Below, one piece after another: positions 43,179 through 51,489 of a stretch of DNA of 64,000 bases. The notes beneath the pieces are model-generated. The model worked only from the letters and a program-made list of their open reading frames with translations, made no database searches and was not told where the DNA came from. Within the stretch, counting starts at the first letter, position 1; each line of letters starts with the position of its first letter. A program made the position numbers and the translations under genes. The DNA is from Herbidospora mongoliensis (GTDB lineage: Bacteria > Actinomycetota > Actinomycetes > Streptosporangiales > Streptosporangiaceae), in assembly GCF_001570545.1 (NCBI RefSeq), contig NZ_BBXD01000009.1:1-64000 (forward strand). The letters are read 5' to 3'.

Positions 43179-43982
43179 TTATCCTCGGCCCACACGATAG
43201 TGCACCGTTCGGGCAACTTGGGTGAACCCTAACGAACGGTACAGACGAGCCGGAATCGGCCAGGCGTCGTCGCCTCGGGGGCTGACGGTGGCGATCTCGG
43301 CGCCGAGATCTCTGGCGGTGTGCAGGGCGGCCAGGCAGACATCTCTGGCCAGGCCCCTGCCCCGGTGATCGGGGACGGTGCCGACGGGTTCGATCAGGGC
43401 GGCCTTACGGGCTTCGTCGAGCCAGGCCAGGCAGTAGGCGGCTGTTTCGCCGTCTTTTTCGGCGACGACGTCGAGTTCTCTCCTGTACGGCCAGGTCCCC
43501 TGGACGCCCCGATAGCTCTCCTCGGTGACCCTCGACGGGTAGAAGGCCTCCCGATGGGCTCTGACCCGGCCGGCGACGTCTGTGACGGGATGGCAGGGGG
43601 TCTCCGGGTCGGGGAGGGCTTCGAGGTCACGTACAAGATGCAGGAAAAAGGGCCCATCTTCCTGGACGAACCCGCGCGCCTCGACGGCACGGATCAGGTG
43701 CGGCTCGGCGCTGGAGACCACGACGCCCTCCGGCTCGGTCACGGAGGCGAACCAGTCGAGCACCTCGCCCGCCCACTGCTCGTCGACGGCCTGGAGGTTG
43801 AGGTGGCCGGGCAGCTCGGCCCACCCCCACGCGACGACCTCGCCACCCGAACGCCACACCTTCGTGGGCCATTCGTGCTCGCGGCCGGTGTGCTGACGCA
43901 GGCCCCAGGCCAGGTCACCGATGTGCCAGCGGGCACCGGGAAACCAGAGACGGGAGGTGAGTTCCTGCATGGCCTCGATCAC
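43179..43982 (-). CDS. GNAT-family N-acetyltransferase
   Basis: A 267-aa protein whose C-terminal half is a GNAT domain. The acetyl-CoA binding motif A reads EPVGTVPDHRGRGLARDVCL (about 195-214), followed by LYRSLGFTQVART. The N-terminal half (FPGARWHIGDLAWGLRQ, EWPTKVWR) resembles a degenerate second GNAT unit, so this is probably a tandem-GNAT protein. The acetylated substrate cannot be inferred. GTG start with AGAGGA about seven bases upstream. Confidence 0.88.
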   Translation of the reverse strand: MIEAMQELTSRLWFPGARWHIGDLAWGLRQHTGREHEWPTKVWRSGGEVVAWGWAELPGHLNLQAVDEQWAGEVLDWFASVTEPEGVVVSSAEPHLIRAVEARGFVQEDGPFFLHLVRDLEALPDPETPCHPVTDVAGRVRAHREAFYPSRVTEESYRGVQGTWPYRRELDVVAEKDGETAAYCLAWLDEARKAALIEPVGTVPDHRGRGLARDVCLAALHTARDLGAEIATVSPRGDDAWPIPARLYRSLGFTQVARTVHYRVGRG

Positions 43983-44001
43983 AGCCCGATCCTCTCTCAG
44001 C

Positions 44002-44805
44002 TCAGGTCTCCTGGAAGTGGGCGACCCTGTGGACGCCCGGCATCCCGATCAGCCGGTCGAGGAGCGCCGCGCCGGGGGTGCCTGGCAGGTCGGCGACGAA
44101 GCTGTCGGAGTAGTAGTCGGTCTCGACGACGTCCCACTCGCCGCGCGGGCCGTCCGCGTCGTCGCGGCGGGCGTCGAGCTCGACCTCGGTCCAGAGCGTG
44201 AAAGCCGGGCTCTGGCGGTACACGACCGCGCCGTCGATGTCCTCGAGCGCGTCCTCGACGGCCTGCCGCTCGGCTTCGGTGGCCGCGCCACGGCCTGCGC
44301 AGGCGGAGGATGCGAACTCGCCCTGATTCCCGCACATCGTGACGAACGTGTCGCCCTTATCGTCCCAGTAGGCCCTGGGGGTGAGCGAGACGAGCCAGGC
44401 GCCGGGGAAACGGGCGTGGTCGGCTTCGACGGCGGCGAGGTCCGCCGCACGGAGGACCCGGGCGTTGACGCTGCCCGACATTTCGGACAGGCGTAGTTCG
44501 GGCGATTCCTCGGAGGGGTCCTTGGAGCGGGTCGCCGCCGCTCGTGTCTCCCAGTAGGTCAGGGTCTGCTCCGGGCTGGAATACCTCACGGCGGCGAGCC
44601 GGGGATCGCCTTCCAGCGTGGCCTGGATCGCCCGCCTCTGGTCCGGGGTCGCCGGCCCCGCTTCGCAGGCGCCGTTCAGGGAGCCCTCTTCGCACAGGAA
44701 GATCGCCAGGTCGCCTCCGCCTGGCCAGGGGTCTTTCGTGGCCGCACCGCCGGCGGCCGAGGCGCCCGCGAGGACGAGAGCCACGGAGATCGATAGCCGG
44801 AGCAT
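44002..44805 (-). CDS. Secreted protein with two FtsX-extracellular-domain-like units
   Basis: A 267-aa protein. From ATG 44805 it begins with a signal peptide (MLRLSISVALVLAGASAAGG). The first unit (about 30-130) shows DLAIFLCEEGS then CEAGPATPDQRRAIQATLEG and SSPEQTLTYW, the pattern of the FtsX extracellular domain (FtsX_ECD). The second unit (about 165-265) repeats it: TFVTMCGN then CAGRGAATEAERQAVEDALE. Each has a Cys pair. Unlike FtsX there are no permease helices and no FtsE nearby. In FtsX this domain recruits peptidoglycan hydrolase activators, so a cell-envelope regulatory role is possible. The start at 44880 would lack a proper signal peptide. Confidence 0.75.
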   Translation of the reverse strand: MLRLSISVALVLAGASAAGGAATKDPWPGGGDLAIFLCEEGSLNGACEAGPATPDQRRAIQATLEGDPRLAAVRYSSPEQTLTYWETRAAATRSKDPSEESPELRLSEMSGSVNARVLRAADLAAVEADHARFPGAWLVSLTPRAYWDDKGDTFVTMCGNQGEFASSACAGRGAATEAERQAVEDALEDIDGAVVYRQSPAFTLWTEVELDARRDDADGPRGEWDVVETDYYSDSFVADLPGTPGAALLDRLIGMPGVHRVAHFQET

Positions 44806-44827
44806 CGTTGGAGTATCACGTACAGAA

Positions 44828-44866
44828 AAGCCCGTTCGGTCACCTTCGCCTCGGCCGAACGGGCTT
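44828..44866 (-). terminator. Intrinsic terminator with T-run, minus strand
   Basis: A perfect 12-bp stem (AAGCCCGTTCGG / CCGAACGGGCTT) with a 15-nt loop. Read on the minus strand it is followed by TTTTCTGT, giving a proper T-tract. It would end transcripts from the glucanase gene before the FtsX-like gene. Confidence 0.75.
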
Positions 44867-44875
44867 GTCTCGCGG

Positions 44876-44927
44876 GCCATCCCGGGACCCGGGCGGCTAG
44901 GCCGAGGGGTGCGGGTCCCGGGATGGC
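44876..44927 (-). terminator. Second strong hairpin after the glucanase gene
   Basis: A perfect 16-bp stem (GCCATCCCGGGACCCG / CGGGTCCCGGGATGGC) encloses a 20-nt loop, starting about 20 bp past the glucanase stop. With the neighbouring hairpin it forms a double terminator. Confidence 0.7.
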
Positions 44928-44946
44928 GGTCATGCCGCGGCGGTGA

Positions 44947-46260
44947 CTAGCGCGGCAGAGCCTGGAAGGCGCGTCCCGCCTGGGTGGGCGTGCCGTTGTC
45001 GCGGAACAGGCCGCTGTTGACGCCGCTGGCGCCCGCGCCGATGCCGAACCACGCGTAGCGCTCGACGAAGGGGAGCGACTGGAGCATCTTGGCCGACTCG
45101 GTCACGAACGCGGCCTGCTGGGCCTCGGTCGGGAAACGGGTGCCGTTGCTGAAGTCGATCAGGGCGAACTCGGTCAGCCAGATGGGCTTCTTGTAGCGGT
45201 CGTACACGGCCTGGAGGTAGCCCTTGAGCTGACCGACCGCGCGCTCGGTGACGAAGTCGCCGCCGTACCAGTGCAGCGGGATGAAGTCGACGCGGTAGCC
45301 GCGCTGCTTGACCCCGGTCATGAAGCGGTCGAGCCAGCCGCCGGCACGGTCGCCGCCCCACGCGACGGCGGGGGCGCCGAGGATCTTGCCGGCGTCCTGG
45401 AGCCTGGGCCACAGGTCGAGGGCCTTCTCGACGGTGATGTTCGACTGGTCGGCGAAGTCGGGCTCGTTGAAGCCGAGGAGGTAGGGCCCGGCGGCCTTGG
45501 CCTTGGCCAGGTTGGCGTCGGTGACGCTGTTGACGCCCCAGATCATCGGGACGAACTGGCTGTTCGCCGGGGTGGTGATGTTCTGGTGGTCGACGGCCCA
45601 GGTGTAGTACCAGCTCGCCTGGGAGTTGGCCACGGCGGCGTTGACGCCGGGGATCTGCCAGACCGCGACACCCTTCTTACCGACGGTCGCCGGGGGCTGC
45701 GTCGACGGCTGGGTCGAGGGGGTCGGCTTGGGGGTCGTCGTCGGCGTGCTCGTCGGCTGAGTCGTGGTGCCGCCGCTGCCGAAGACCTGGAACTCCCAGA
45801 GCGAGGTCCCGTAGACGGTCTTGCGCTTCGTCGAGTAGAGACGCACGTAGCGGGCGCTCGCGGACGCGTTGACCGTCTGCACGCCGCCCTTGCCGGCCGT
45901 CGTGGTGTGGATGGTCTTCCACGTGGCGGCGTCGTTCGAGGTCTGGAGCTGGAAGGCGGTCGCGTAGGCGGCCTCCCAGTTGAGCACGATCCGGGTGATC
46001 GGCGTGACCTTGCCCAGGTCGAGGCGGATCCACTGCGGGTCGGCGAACTTGCTGGACCAGCGGGTGTTCGTCTTGCCGTCGAAGGCCGCGGCCGCCGACA
46101 GGTCGCCCCGCTCGACCGACGAGGCCACCGCGGGCCGCCCCTGTGAGACCAGCGTGTCGGCGGCCTCCGCGGGCCCGACGCCGGTGAACAGGGACGCGCC
46201 CAGGGCTGCCACGAGGGCGCCCACGAGCGCGATGCGCCGGCGGGGAACTGTCTGAGTCAT
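44947..46260 (-). CDS. Secreted CBM32-GH128 endo-beta-1,3-glucanase-like protein
   Basis: A 437-aa secreted enzyme. Signal peptide 1 to about 34 (ending PAEAA). Residues about 37-160 are a discoidin/CBM32 carbohydrate-binding domain (AAAAFDGKTNTRWSS, WIRLDLGKVTPITRIVLNWE, YVRLYSTKRK, LWEFQVFG). A Thr/Pro linker covers about 162-192. Residues about 195-437 are a glycosyl-hydrolase catalytic core of GH128 type: YLLGFNEPDFADQSN and KPIWLTEFALIDF carry the likely acid/base and nucleophile Glu residues. GH128 enzymes cut beta-1,3-glucans of fungi. The gene stands alone, followed by two strong terminators. Confidence 0.9.
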   Translation of the reverse strand: MTQTVPRRRIALVGALVAALGASLFTGVGPAEAADTLVSQGRPAVASSVERGDLSAAAAFDGKTNTRWSSKFADPQWIRLDLGKVTPITRIVLNWEAAYATAFQLQTSNDAATWKTIHTTTAGKGGVQTVNASASARYVRLYSTKRKTVYGTSLWEFQVFGSGGTTTQPTSTPTTTPKPTPSTQPSTQPPATVGKKGVAVWQIPGVNAAVANSQASWYYTWAVDHQNITTPANSQFVPMIWGVNSVTDANLAKAKAAGPYLLGFNEPDFADQSNITVEKALDLWPRLQDAGKILGAPAVAWGGDRAGGWLDRFMTGVKQRGYRVDFIPLHWYGGDFVTERAVGQLKGYLQAVYDRYKKPIWLTEFALIDFSNGTRFPTEAQQAAFVTESAKMLQSLPFVERYAWFGIGAGASGVNSGLFRDNGTPTQAGRAFQALPR

Positions 46261-46356
46261 GGTTGTCCTTCGTAGGGGATGTCTGAACCGGAGACCCCCG
46301 CACGACCTGCGGATAACACTTTTTCTCCCGGCGGCGTTTTCGGGAGACTCCTTTCC

Positions 46357-46896
46357 ATGGACGACAAACGCATGGTGCGCATCTCCAAATACCTGGCCAA
46401 GCACCTGCGGCACGAGCCGGAACGCATCGGACTGGTCCTCGACGAGAACGGCTGGACCCCCGTCGACGACCTGATCACGGCCGCCGCCGCACACGGTTTC
46501 TCCTTCGACCGGGCCGAACTCGACCACGTGGTCGAGGCCAACGACAAGAAGCGGTACGTCATCCACGACGGCCGCATCCGGGCCAGCCAGGGCCACTCAA
46601 TCGAGGTCGACCTGGACCTGCCCGTGGTCGAGCCGCCGGACCTGCTGTTCCACGGCACCGTGGCCTCGGCGCTCGACGCGATCCGCGTGGACGGACTCCA
46701 GAAGATGGCCCGTCACCATGTGCACCTGTCGGTCGACGTCGAGACCGCCTCGCGGGTGGGGGCACGGCGGGGCCGGCCGGTGATCCTGACGATCGAAGCC
46801 GGGTCGATGCACGCGACCGGGCACGAGTTCCGGGTCAGCGCCAACGGGGTCTGGCTGGTCCCCTCCGTCCCCCCGGGTTTCATCCGGTTTCCCTAG
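46357..46896 (+). CDS. kptA: RNA 2'-phosphotransferase, Tpt1/KptA family
   Basis: A 179-aa KptA homologue. In eukaryotes Tpt1 transfers the 2'-phosphate of spliced tRNA to NAD; bacteria lack that splicing route, so the natural bacterial substrate is unknown. Family marks are ISKYLAKHLRHEPERIGL (about 9-26), the KKRYVIHDGRIRASQGHSI segment (about 68-87), LLFHGTV (about 104), and HHVHLSVDVETASRVGARRG (about 120-140). These include the Arg-His-Arg-Arg active-site set. ATG 46357 was chosen, with GGGAG upstream; an in-frame ATG at 46279 would add 26 residues. Confidence 0.92.
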   Translation: MDDKRMVRISKYLAKHLRHEPERIGLVLDENGWTPVDDLITAAAAHGFSFDRAELDHVVEANDKKRYVIHDGRIRASQGHSIEVDLDLPVVEPPDLLFHGTVASALDAIRVDGLQKMARHHVHLSVDVETASRVGARRGRPVILTIEAGSMHATGHEFRVSANGVWLVPSVPPGFIRFP

Positions 46897-46989
46897 GGTT
46901 GCCCCTCGCCGGGATAGGGCTGGCCCCGATGTGGGGTAACGGTCACTGGTCGCATCGTTGGAGGCGTCTTCAGTGAAAAGGAGCCTTCG

Positions 46990-47565
46990 ATGCGACCCTC
47001 GTCCCGCGCCCTGCTCGCCCTCGCCGCCGTCGTGGCCGGCGTCCTGCCCACCACCGCCGCGACCGCGGCGTGCCCCATTCAGCCCTACGGCCTGATCGGC
47101 GACTACTGGCACTCCCTCGGCGGTCAGGGCGGGCCGCTCGGCTGCCCGACCAATGAGGAACACGGCGTGCCCAACCAGAACGGACGCAAGCAGTCGTTCC
47201 AGTGGGGGCAGGTGGCCTGGTCGCCCGACCAGGGGCAGCGCATGATCGTGGCGGCGTATCGGGAGAACGGCAAGGCCGTGTTCCGGTGGGGGCCGACCAA
47301 CCCGTTCAACTATGACTACTGGCGGATCTACTGGACCGCGAATCCGCCCGGCGACCTGGGCGGGATGGTGATGCAGTATCCGACGTACCGCACGAAAGCC
47401 GGTTCCCGGACGGCCGGCAAGGTCGTGCACCCGGTTCCGAGCGGGCAGATCACCAGCGGCGGCTACGCGGCCCGGTTCACGTTCTGGGTGAAGGGCTGCG
47501 ACAGCAGGACCTTCGGCGACACCTGCCGTCAGGGCTACACCCTCCCGGTCTCGGTGAACGCCTGA
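46990..47565 (+). CDS. Secreted LGFP-repeat protein
   Basis: A 191-aa exported protein. Signal peptide 1 to about 27 (ends TAATAA). The mature start carries an LGFP-type repeat (GDYWHSLGGQGGPLGCPTNEE, about 37-57; then FQWGQVAWSPDQG). LGFP repeats occur in cell-wall-associated proteins of actinobacteria and may bind cell-wall polymers. A second part (about 85-191) holds FRWGPTNPFNYDYWRIYWT and a disulfide-prone CDSRTFGDTC. AAGGAG lies six bases before the ATG. No operon partner. Confidence 0.82.
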   Translation: MRPSSRALLALAAVVAGVLPTTAATAACPIQPYGLIGDYWHSLGGQGGPLGCPTNEEHGVPNQNGRKQSFQWGQVAWSPDQGQRMIVAAYRENGKAVFRWGPTNPFNYDYWRIYWTANPPGDLGGMVMQYPTYRTKAGSRTAGKVVHPVPSGQITSGGYAARFTFWVKGCDSRTFGDTCRQGYTLPVSVNA

Positions 47566-47649
47566 AGGCCAGGCGCGCGGCACCGCGCCACTCCTGTCGC
47601 CCAACCGGGTGTCCCGTATAGCGGCTATAAGATCACCCCGCGAAGTACG

Positions 47650-47698
47650 TTGACAAACCCCTGCAAGTCGAGTTTTGCTCGTAAGCAAAACGTTTTGC
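47650..47698 (+). promoter_or_regulatory. Promoter with LacI-type operator before the epimerase operon
   Basis: A consensus -35 TTGACA lies at 47650-47655. The exact 14-bp palindrome GCAAAACGTTTTGC with central CG, typical of LacI-family operators, lies at 47685-47698, just before the ribosome-binding site. It overlaps a second inverted repeat (GTTTTGC at 47672-47678 with GCAAAAC at 47685-47691). The LacI part of the regulator encoded at 49945 is the obvious candidate binder. Confidence 0.7.
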
Positions 47699-47712
47699 AG
47701 GAGGGTGATCGA

Positions 47713-48564
47713 ATGGCCGACACACCCCGCCGGGTGCTGGTCACGGGGGCCGCGGGCAGGCTGGGACGGGCCACGCTCGCGCTGCTGGCGGAGCTGGGAG
47801 TCGAGGCGACGGCGCTCGATCGGGCGCCGTCGGAGGCGCCGGAAGTCGTGGTGGGTGACGCGGGCGATCCCGCGACGGTCCGGCGGGCGCTCGCCGGGGT
47901 CGACGCGGTGCTGCACTTCGCGGCGATCCCGGCGCCGACGCTCGGCACGCCGGAGGAGGTGTTCTGCGGCAACACCCGGTCGACCTTCGTGGTGCTGGAG
48001 GAGGCCGGGCAGGCGGGGGTGTCCCGGGTGGCGCTGGCCAGCAGCCTGTCGGTGACCGGGATGCCGTGGGCGGCCAAGCCGCTGCACCCCGCCTATCTGC
48101 CGATCGACGAGAGGCTGCCGCTCCAGAACGAGGACCCCTACGGGCTGTCCAAACAGGCCGACGAGGCGACCGGGGAGATGATGGCGCGGCGGTTCGGGAT
48201 GGGCGTGGTGGCGCTGCGCTATCCACTGCTCGGCGGGCCCGGCGACAAGTTCGACACGACCACGGCCCGTTACGCCGAGGATCCGGGCTCAGGGGCGTCG
48301 GAACTATGGACGTATCTGGACGATCGGGACGCCGCCCGCGCGGCGTGGCTCGCCCTGACGGCGCCGCTCACCGGCTACCACGCCGTTTTCGTCACCGCCC
48401 CGACCACACTGGCGCCGCAGCCCACCGAGGAACTGCTCGACCGGTTCCACCCCGACGTCGAGCGGCGGCGAAGCTTCGAGGGACGCGAGACGCCGATCGA
48501 TCTGACGGCCGCCGAGACCCTGCTCGGCTTCCGGGCCGAGCACATCTTTCCCCTGGAGGCCTGA
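47713..48564 (+). CDS. NAD-dependent epimerase/dehydratase, uronate-dehydrogenase-like
   Basis: A 283-aa extended short-chain dehydrogenase. NAD motif VLVTGAAGRLGRATLALL at residues 8-25; Asp after the second strand in ALDRAP binds the ribose of NAD; active-site Tyr-x-x-x-Lys in DPYGLSKQADE (about 140). Its short length and lack of a long sugar-nucleotide domain fit uronate/galacturonate dehydrogenases or NAD-sugar oxidoreductases. AGGAGGG precedes the ATG. It heads a plus-strand operon with an enolase-superfamily dehydratase and a sugar ABC transporter, pointing to sugar-acid catabolism. Confidence 0.82.
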   Translation: MADTPRRVLVTGAAGRLGRATLALLAELGVEATALDRAPSEAPEVVVGDAGDPATVRRALAGVDAVLHFAAIPAPTLGTPEEVFCGNTRSTFVVLEEAGQAGVSRVALASSLSVTGMPWAAKPLHPAYLPIDERLPLQNEDPYGLSKQADEATGEMMARRFGMGVVALRYPLLGGPGDKFDTTTARYAEDPGSGASELWTYLDDRDAARAAWLALTAPLTGYHAVFVTAPTTLAPQPTEELLDRFHPDVERRRSFEGRETPIDLTAAETLLGFRAEHIFPLEA

Positions 48565-48650
48565 TGGACCGCCCTTTCCGCTCGCACCCGCGTCGACACC
48601 CGGCGAACACACAGGCCGGGCACCGTCACGACCCCGGAGCCGCCGCATGA
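48564..48650 (+). CDS. Possible 28-aa coupling ORF
   Basis: ATG 48564 overlaps the epimerase stop (TGATG) and has GGAGG at perfect distance; its TGA (48648-48650) overlaps the enolase-gene ATG (ATGA). The peptide is rich in His, Arg and Pro and matches nothing I know. It would keep ribosomes moving from the epimerase to the enolase gene, which otherwise lacks a good ribosome-binding site. Confidence 0.4.
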   Translation: MDRPFRSHPRRHPANTQAGHRHDPGAAA

Positions 48651-49900
48651 TCGATGAGACGCAGGCCCCCTGGCCGTCCCGTGACAACCTCCGGATCACC
48701 GGGGTGCGGTCGATCGTGACCGCGCCAGGAGGGCCGCCGCTCGTGGTGGTCCGGGTCGACACCTCCGATCCCGGCCTGTACGGCCTCGGCTGCGCCACCT
48801 TCACCCAGCGCTTCCACGCCGTGGCCGCGGCCGTCGACGAGCACGTCGGGCCCCTGCTGATCGGCCGTCACCCTGCCGACATCGAGGACATCATCCGGAT
48901 GGTCCACTACTCGTCCTACTGGCGGGGCGGACCGGTGCTGAACAGCGCGCTCTCCGGCGTCGACCAGGCCCTCTGGGACATCATGGGCAAACGCGCCGGC
49001 ATGCCCGTCTACGAGCTCCTCGGCGGCCGGGTCAGAGCCGCCGCCGACACCTACCTGCACGCCGAGGGCGCCACCGTCGACGCGACCCTCGACCACGCGC
49101 GCCGGCTGCTGGAGGCGGGCTACCGCAACGTCAGGCTCCAGACCGGCGCACCCGGATTGGGGAATTACGGCGCTCCCGGCTCCCCGAACGGTTACCCGCA
49201 ATCCCCTTACCCCGACGGCTGGGACGTGCAGCGCTACCTCTGGGAGACCCCGCACCTGTTCGAGAAGGCCCGCCAGGAGCTGGGCGAGGGCCCGGGGCTG
49301 CTGCACGACGTCCACTCCCGGCTCACGGTCAAGCAGGCGATTCAGCTGGCGCGGGCGCTGGAGCCGTACCGGCTGTTCTTCCTCGAAGACCCGATCGCGC
49401 CCGAGTACTACGACCGGCTGCCCGAGGTCAGGGCGGCGGCCCCGATGCCCATCGCGGCGGGGGAACAGCTCGGGTCGGTCGCCGACGCGGCGCGGCTCGT
49501 CATGAACGGCGGGGTCGACCTGCTGCGACTGCACGTCTCGGCCATCGGCGGCCTGACTCCGGCGCGGAAACTGGTCGCCCTGTGCGAGCTGAACGGGGTC
49601 GGCACCGCCTGGCACTCCCCCGCCGACGTCTCCCCCGTCGGGGCGGCGGCCAACATCGCGCTGGACGTCACCACGCACGCCTTCCAGATCCAGGAGGGCC
49701 ACGTCTACCCCGACCCGGTCGTCGAGGTCTTCCCCGGGACGATCAACCCGGTCAACGGCTATCTGTTCCCCCACGACGCCCCGGGCTGGGGCGTCGACAT
49801 CGACGAGAGCGCCGCCGCGAAGTTCCCGCCGGCGAAACACCTCCACGAGCGATGGGCGGGCCGCGTGCGCCGCCCGGACGGCGGCATCGAGCCTCCTTAG
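48647..49900 (+). CDS. Enolase-superfamily sugar-acid dehydratase, mannonate-dehydratase-like
   Basis: A 417-aa protein of the ManD/RspA branch. The capping domain runs from about 14 to 130 (ITGVRSIVTAPGG; HPADIEDIIRMVHYSSYWRGG). Barrel metal ligands are readable: Asp in LLHDVHSRL (about 223), Glu in LFFLEDPIAPE (about 249) and Glu in IAAGEQLG (about 275). WHSPADVSPVGAAANI near 325 carries the late active-site His typical of this group. Such enzymes dehydrate D-mannonate or D-gluconate to 2-keto-3-deoxy acids. With the preceding dehydrogenase and following transporter it suggests uronic- or aldonic-acid use. Exact substrate unknown. Confidence 0.9.
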   Translation: MIDETQAPWPSRDNLRITGVRSIVTAPGGPPLVVVRVDTSDPGLYGLGCATFTQRFHAVAAAVDEHVGPLLIGRHPADIEDIIRMVHYSSYWRGGPVLNSALSGVDQALWDIMGKRAGMPVYELLGGRVRAAADTYLHAEGATVDATLDHARRLLEAGYRNVRLQTGAPGLGNYGAPGSPNGYPQSPYPDGWDVQRYLWETPHLFEKARQELGEGPGLLHDVHSRLTVKQAIQLARALEPYRLFFLEDPIAPEYYDRLPEVRAAAPMPIAAGEQLGSVADAARLVMNGGVDLLRLHVSAIGGLTPARKLVALCELNGVGTAWHSPADVSPVGAAANIALDVTTHAFQIQEGHVYPDPVVEVFPGTINPVNGYLFPHDAPGWGVDIDESAAAKFPPAKHLHERWAGRVRRPDGGIEPP

Positions 49901-49903
49901 AAG

Positions 49904-49918
49904 TTACACCCGGTGCAA
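49904..49918. promoter_or_regulatory. Inverted repeat before the TetR-LacI gene, possible TetR-type operator
   Basis: TTACACCCGGTGCAA pairs TTACACC with GGTGCAA (one mismatch) around a central C, 26 bp upstream of the regulator start. Short palindromes of this sort are common TetR-family operators, so autoregulation by the TetR half is plausible. Confidence 0.45.
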
Positions 49919-49944
49919 GGTGCGAGTGGATATACGATCCCTCC

Positions 49945-51486
49945 ATGGATCGGCGGGAGCGGAAGAAGGCCGAGACGCGCCGGATGATCACCGGGGCCGC
50001 GCTTCGGCTGTTCACCGAACGTGGCTTCGCCGCCGTCACGGTCGCCGACGTCGCCGCCGAGGCCGACGTCGCGGTCAAGACGGTGTTCAACTACTTCCCG
50101 GCCAAGGAGCACCTCTACTTCGACGCCGATCCACCGCTGCTGCCGCGCGGGCCGCTCCCCGAGGAGCCGGTGCCGCAGGTCGTGGCGGGGTGGGTGGCGG
50201 CGACCGGCGTGCTCGATCAGGGGAGAGCGGCCGTCTACCGCGACAACGCCGACCTGCGCGCGCACGCGCGGGAGGCGTTCGCGGCGCGCGAGGAGGAGCT
50301 CGGCACCGGCGTGACCGGGGCGCTGATCGCGGCGGCGGCCCGGCGGGCGTGGGAGTCGGCGATCCTGCGGGTGGCCGACGGCGTGCCCGCGCCCACGGCG
50401 GCCGAGGAGGCCCGCGAGGAGCTGGCCGCGACGCTGGCCTCGTTCGCCGCGCCGCCGGTCAGGCGTGCGCCCGCCCCCAGAACAGATCCCCGGCGGCCGA
50501 GCATCCTGCTGGTCGCGCAGGCCGCCGGGGTCAGCGCGACCACGGTGTCCCACACGCTGAACGGGCGGCGGCCGGTCGCGACCGAGACGCGGCGGCGGGT
50601 GCTGGAGGCGATCGACCGGCTCGGCTACCGGCCCAACGTGCTGGCGCGCGGGCTGCGCACCAACCGGAGCCAGACGATCGGGCTGGTCATCCCCGACATC
50701 ACCAACCCGTTCTATCCGGCGCTGGCCCGGGGGCTGCAGGACGTGCTCCGGCCGGCGGGTTACGACGAGATCATCAGCAACACCGACGGCGACCGCGACA
50801 TGGAACGTGCCGCGATCGACCAGATGATCGCCCGGCAGGTCGACGGGCTGGCGTTCGCCGTCTTCCACACCCACGCCGAAGACCTACTGCCCGTCATCGA
50901 GGCGGGGCTGCCGGTGGTCCGGCTGGGCGGCGTGCAGGTGCAGGACGGCGTCGACCTGGTGCACAGCGACGACGAGGGCGGCGCGGCCGAGGCGACCCGC
51001 TACCTGCTCGAAACGGGTTACCGGCGGATCGGCTTCGTCTGCGGGCCGCGCGCCGAGGGGCCGGCGGCCGAGCGGGTGTCCGGCTACCGATTGGCCCTCG
51101 CGTCCGCGGGGATCGAGGCCGATCCCCGGCTCGTGGTGCACACCAGCTTCAGCCGCTCGGGCGGCGCGGGCGGCACGTCATGGCTGCTCGGCATGCCCGA
51201 TCCGCCCGACGCGGTGCTCTGCGCCAACGACCTGATGGCCCTGGGGGCACTGGATGCCGCCATGGCCCGTGGCCTGCGGATTCCCGACGACCTGGCGGTG
51301 ATGGGCTTCGACGACATCGAGGCCGCGAGCCTGGTCTCGCCGCGCCTGACCACCATGGCCAACCCGGCCCGCGAGATCGGCCGGGCGTGCGGCGAACGCC
51401 TGCTCGCGCGCCTCACCGGCACCCTCACGGAGAGCTCGACCGAGACGATCATTCCGGCTCGGCTCGTCCGCCGCCAGTCGGCATGA
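49945..51486 (+). CDS. TetR-LacI fusion transcriptional regulator
   Basis: One uninterrupted 513-aa frame joins two complete regulators. Residues 1 to about 178 are TetR-like: basic start DRRERKKAETRRMI, helix-turn-helix VTVADVAAEADVAVKTVFNY then FPAKEHLYFD, followed by about 115 residues of helical ligand/dimer domain. After a Pro/Arg/Ala linker (about 170-182) comes a full LacI-family protein: helix-turn-helix LLVAQAAGVSATTVSHTLNG, hinge PNVLARGLRTNRSQTIGLVI, and a periplasmic-binding-protein-like sensor to the end (VPDITNPF-like IPDITNPFYPALARGLQ; DAVLCANDLMALGALDA; VMGFDDIEAASLVSPRLTT). No stop or frameshift lies at the junction. It sits inside the sugar-acid operon, and operators of both classes occur nearby. 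A fusion of two DNA-binding regulators could read two effectors. Confidence 0.9.
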   Translation: MDRRERKKAETRRMITGAALRLFTERGFAAVTVADVAAEADVAVKTVFNYFPAKEHLYFDADPPLLPRGPLPEEPVPQVVAGWVAATGVLDQGRAAVYRDNADLRAHAREAFAAREEELGTGVTGALIAAAARRAWESAILRVADGVPAPTAAEEAREELAATLASFAAPPVRRAPAPRTDPRRPSILLVAQAAGVSATTVSHTLNGRRPVATETRRRVLEAIDRLGYRPNVLARGLRTNRSQTIGLVIPDITNPFYPALARGLQDVLRPAGYDEIISNTDGDRDMERAAIDQMIARQVDGLAFAVFHTHAEDLLPVIEAGLPVVRLGGVQVQDGVDLVHSDDEGGAAEATRYLLETGYRRIGFVCGPRAEGPAAERVSGYRLALASAGIEADPRLVVHTSFSRSGGAGGTSWLLGMPDPPDAVLCANDLMALGALDAAMARGLRIPDDLAVMGFDDIEAASLVSPRLTTMANPAREIGRACGERLLARLTGTLTESSTETIIPARLVRRQSA

Positions 51487-51489
51487 CCC

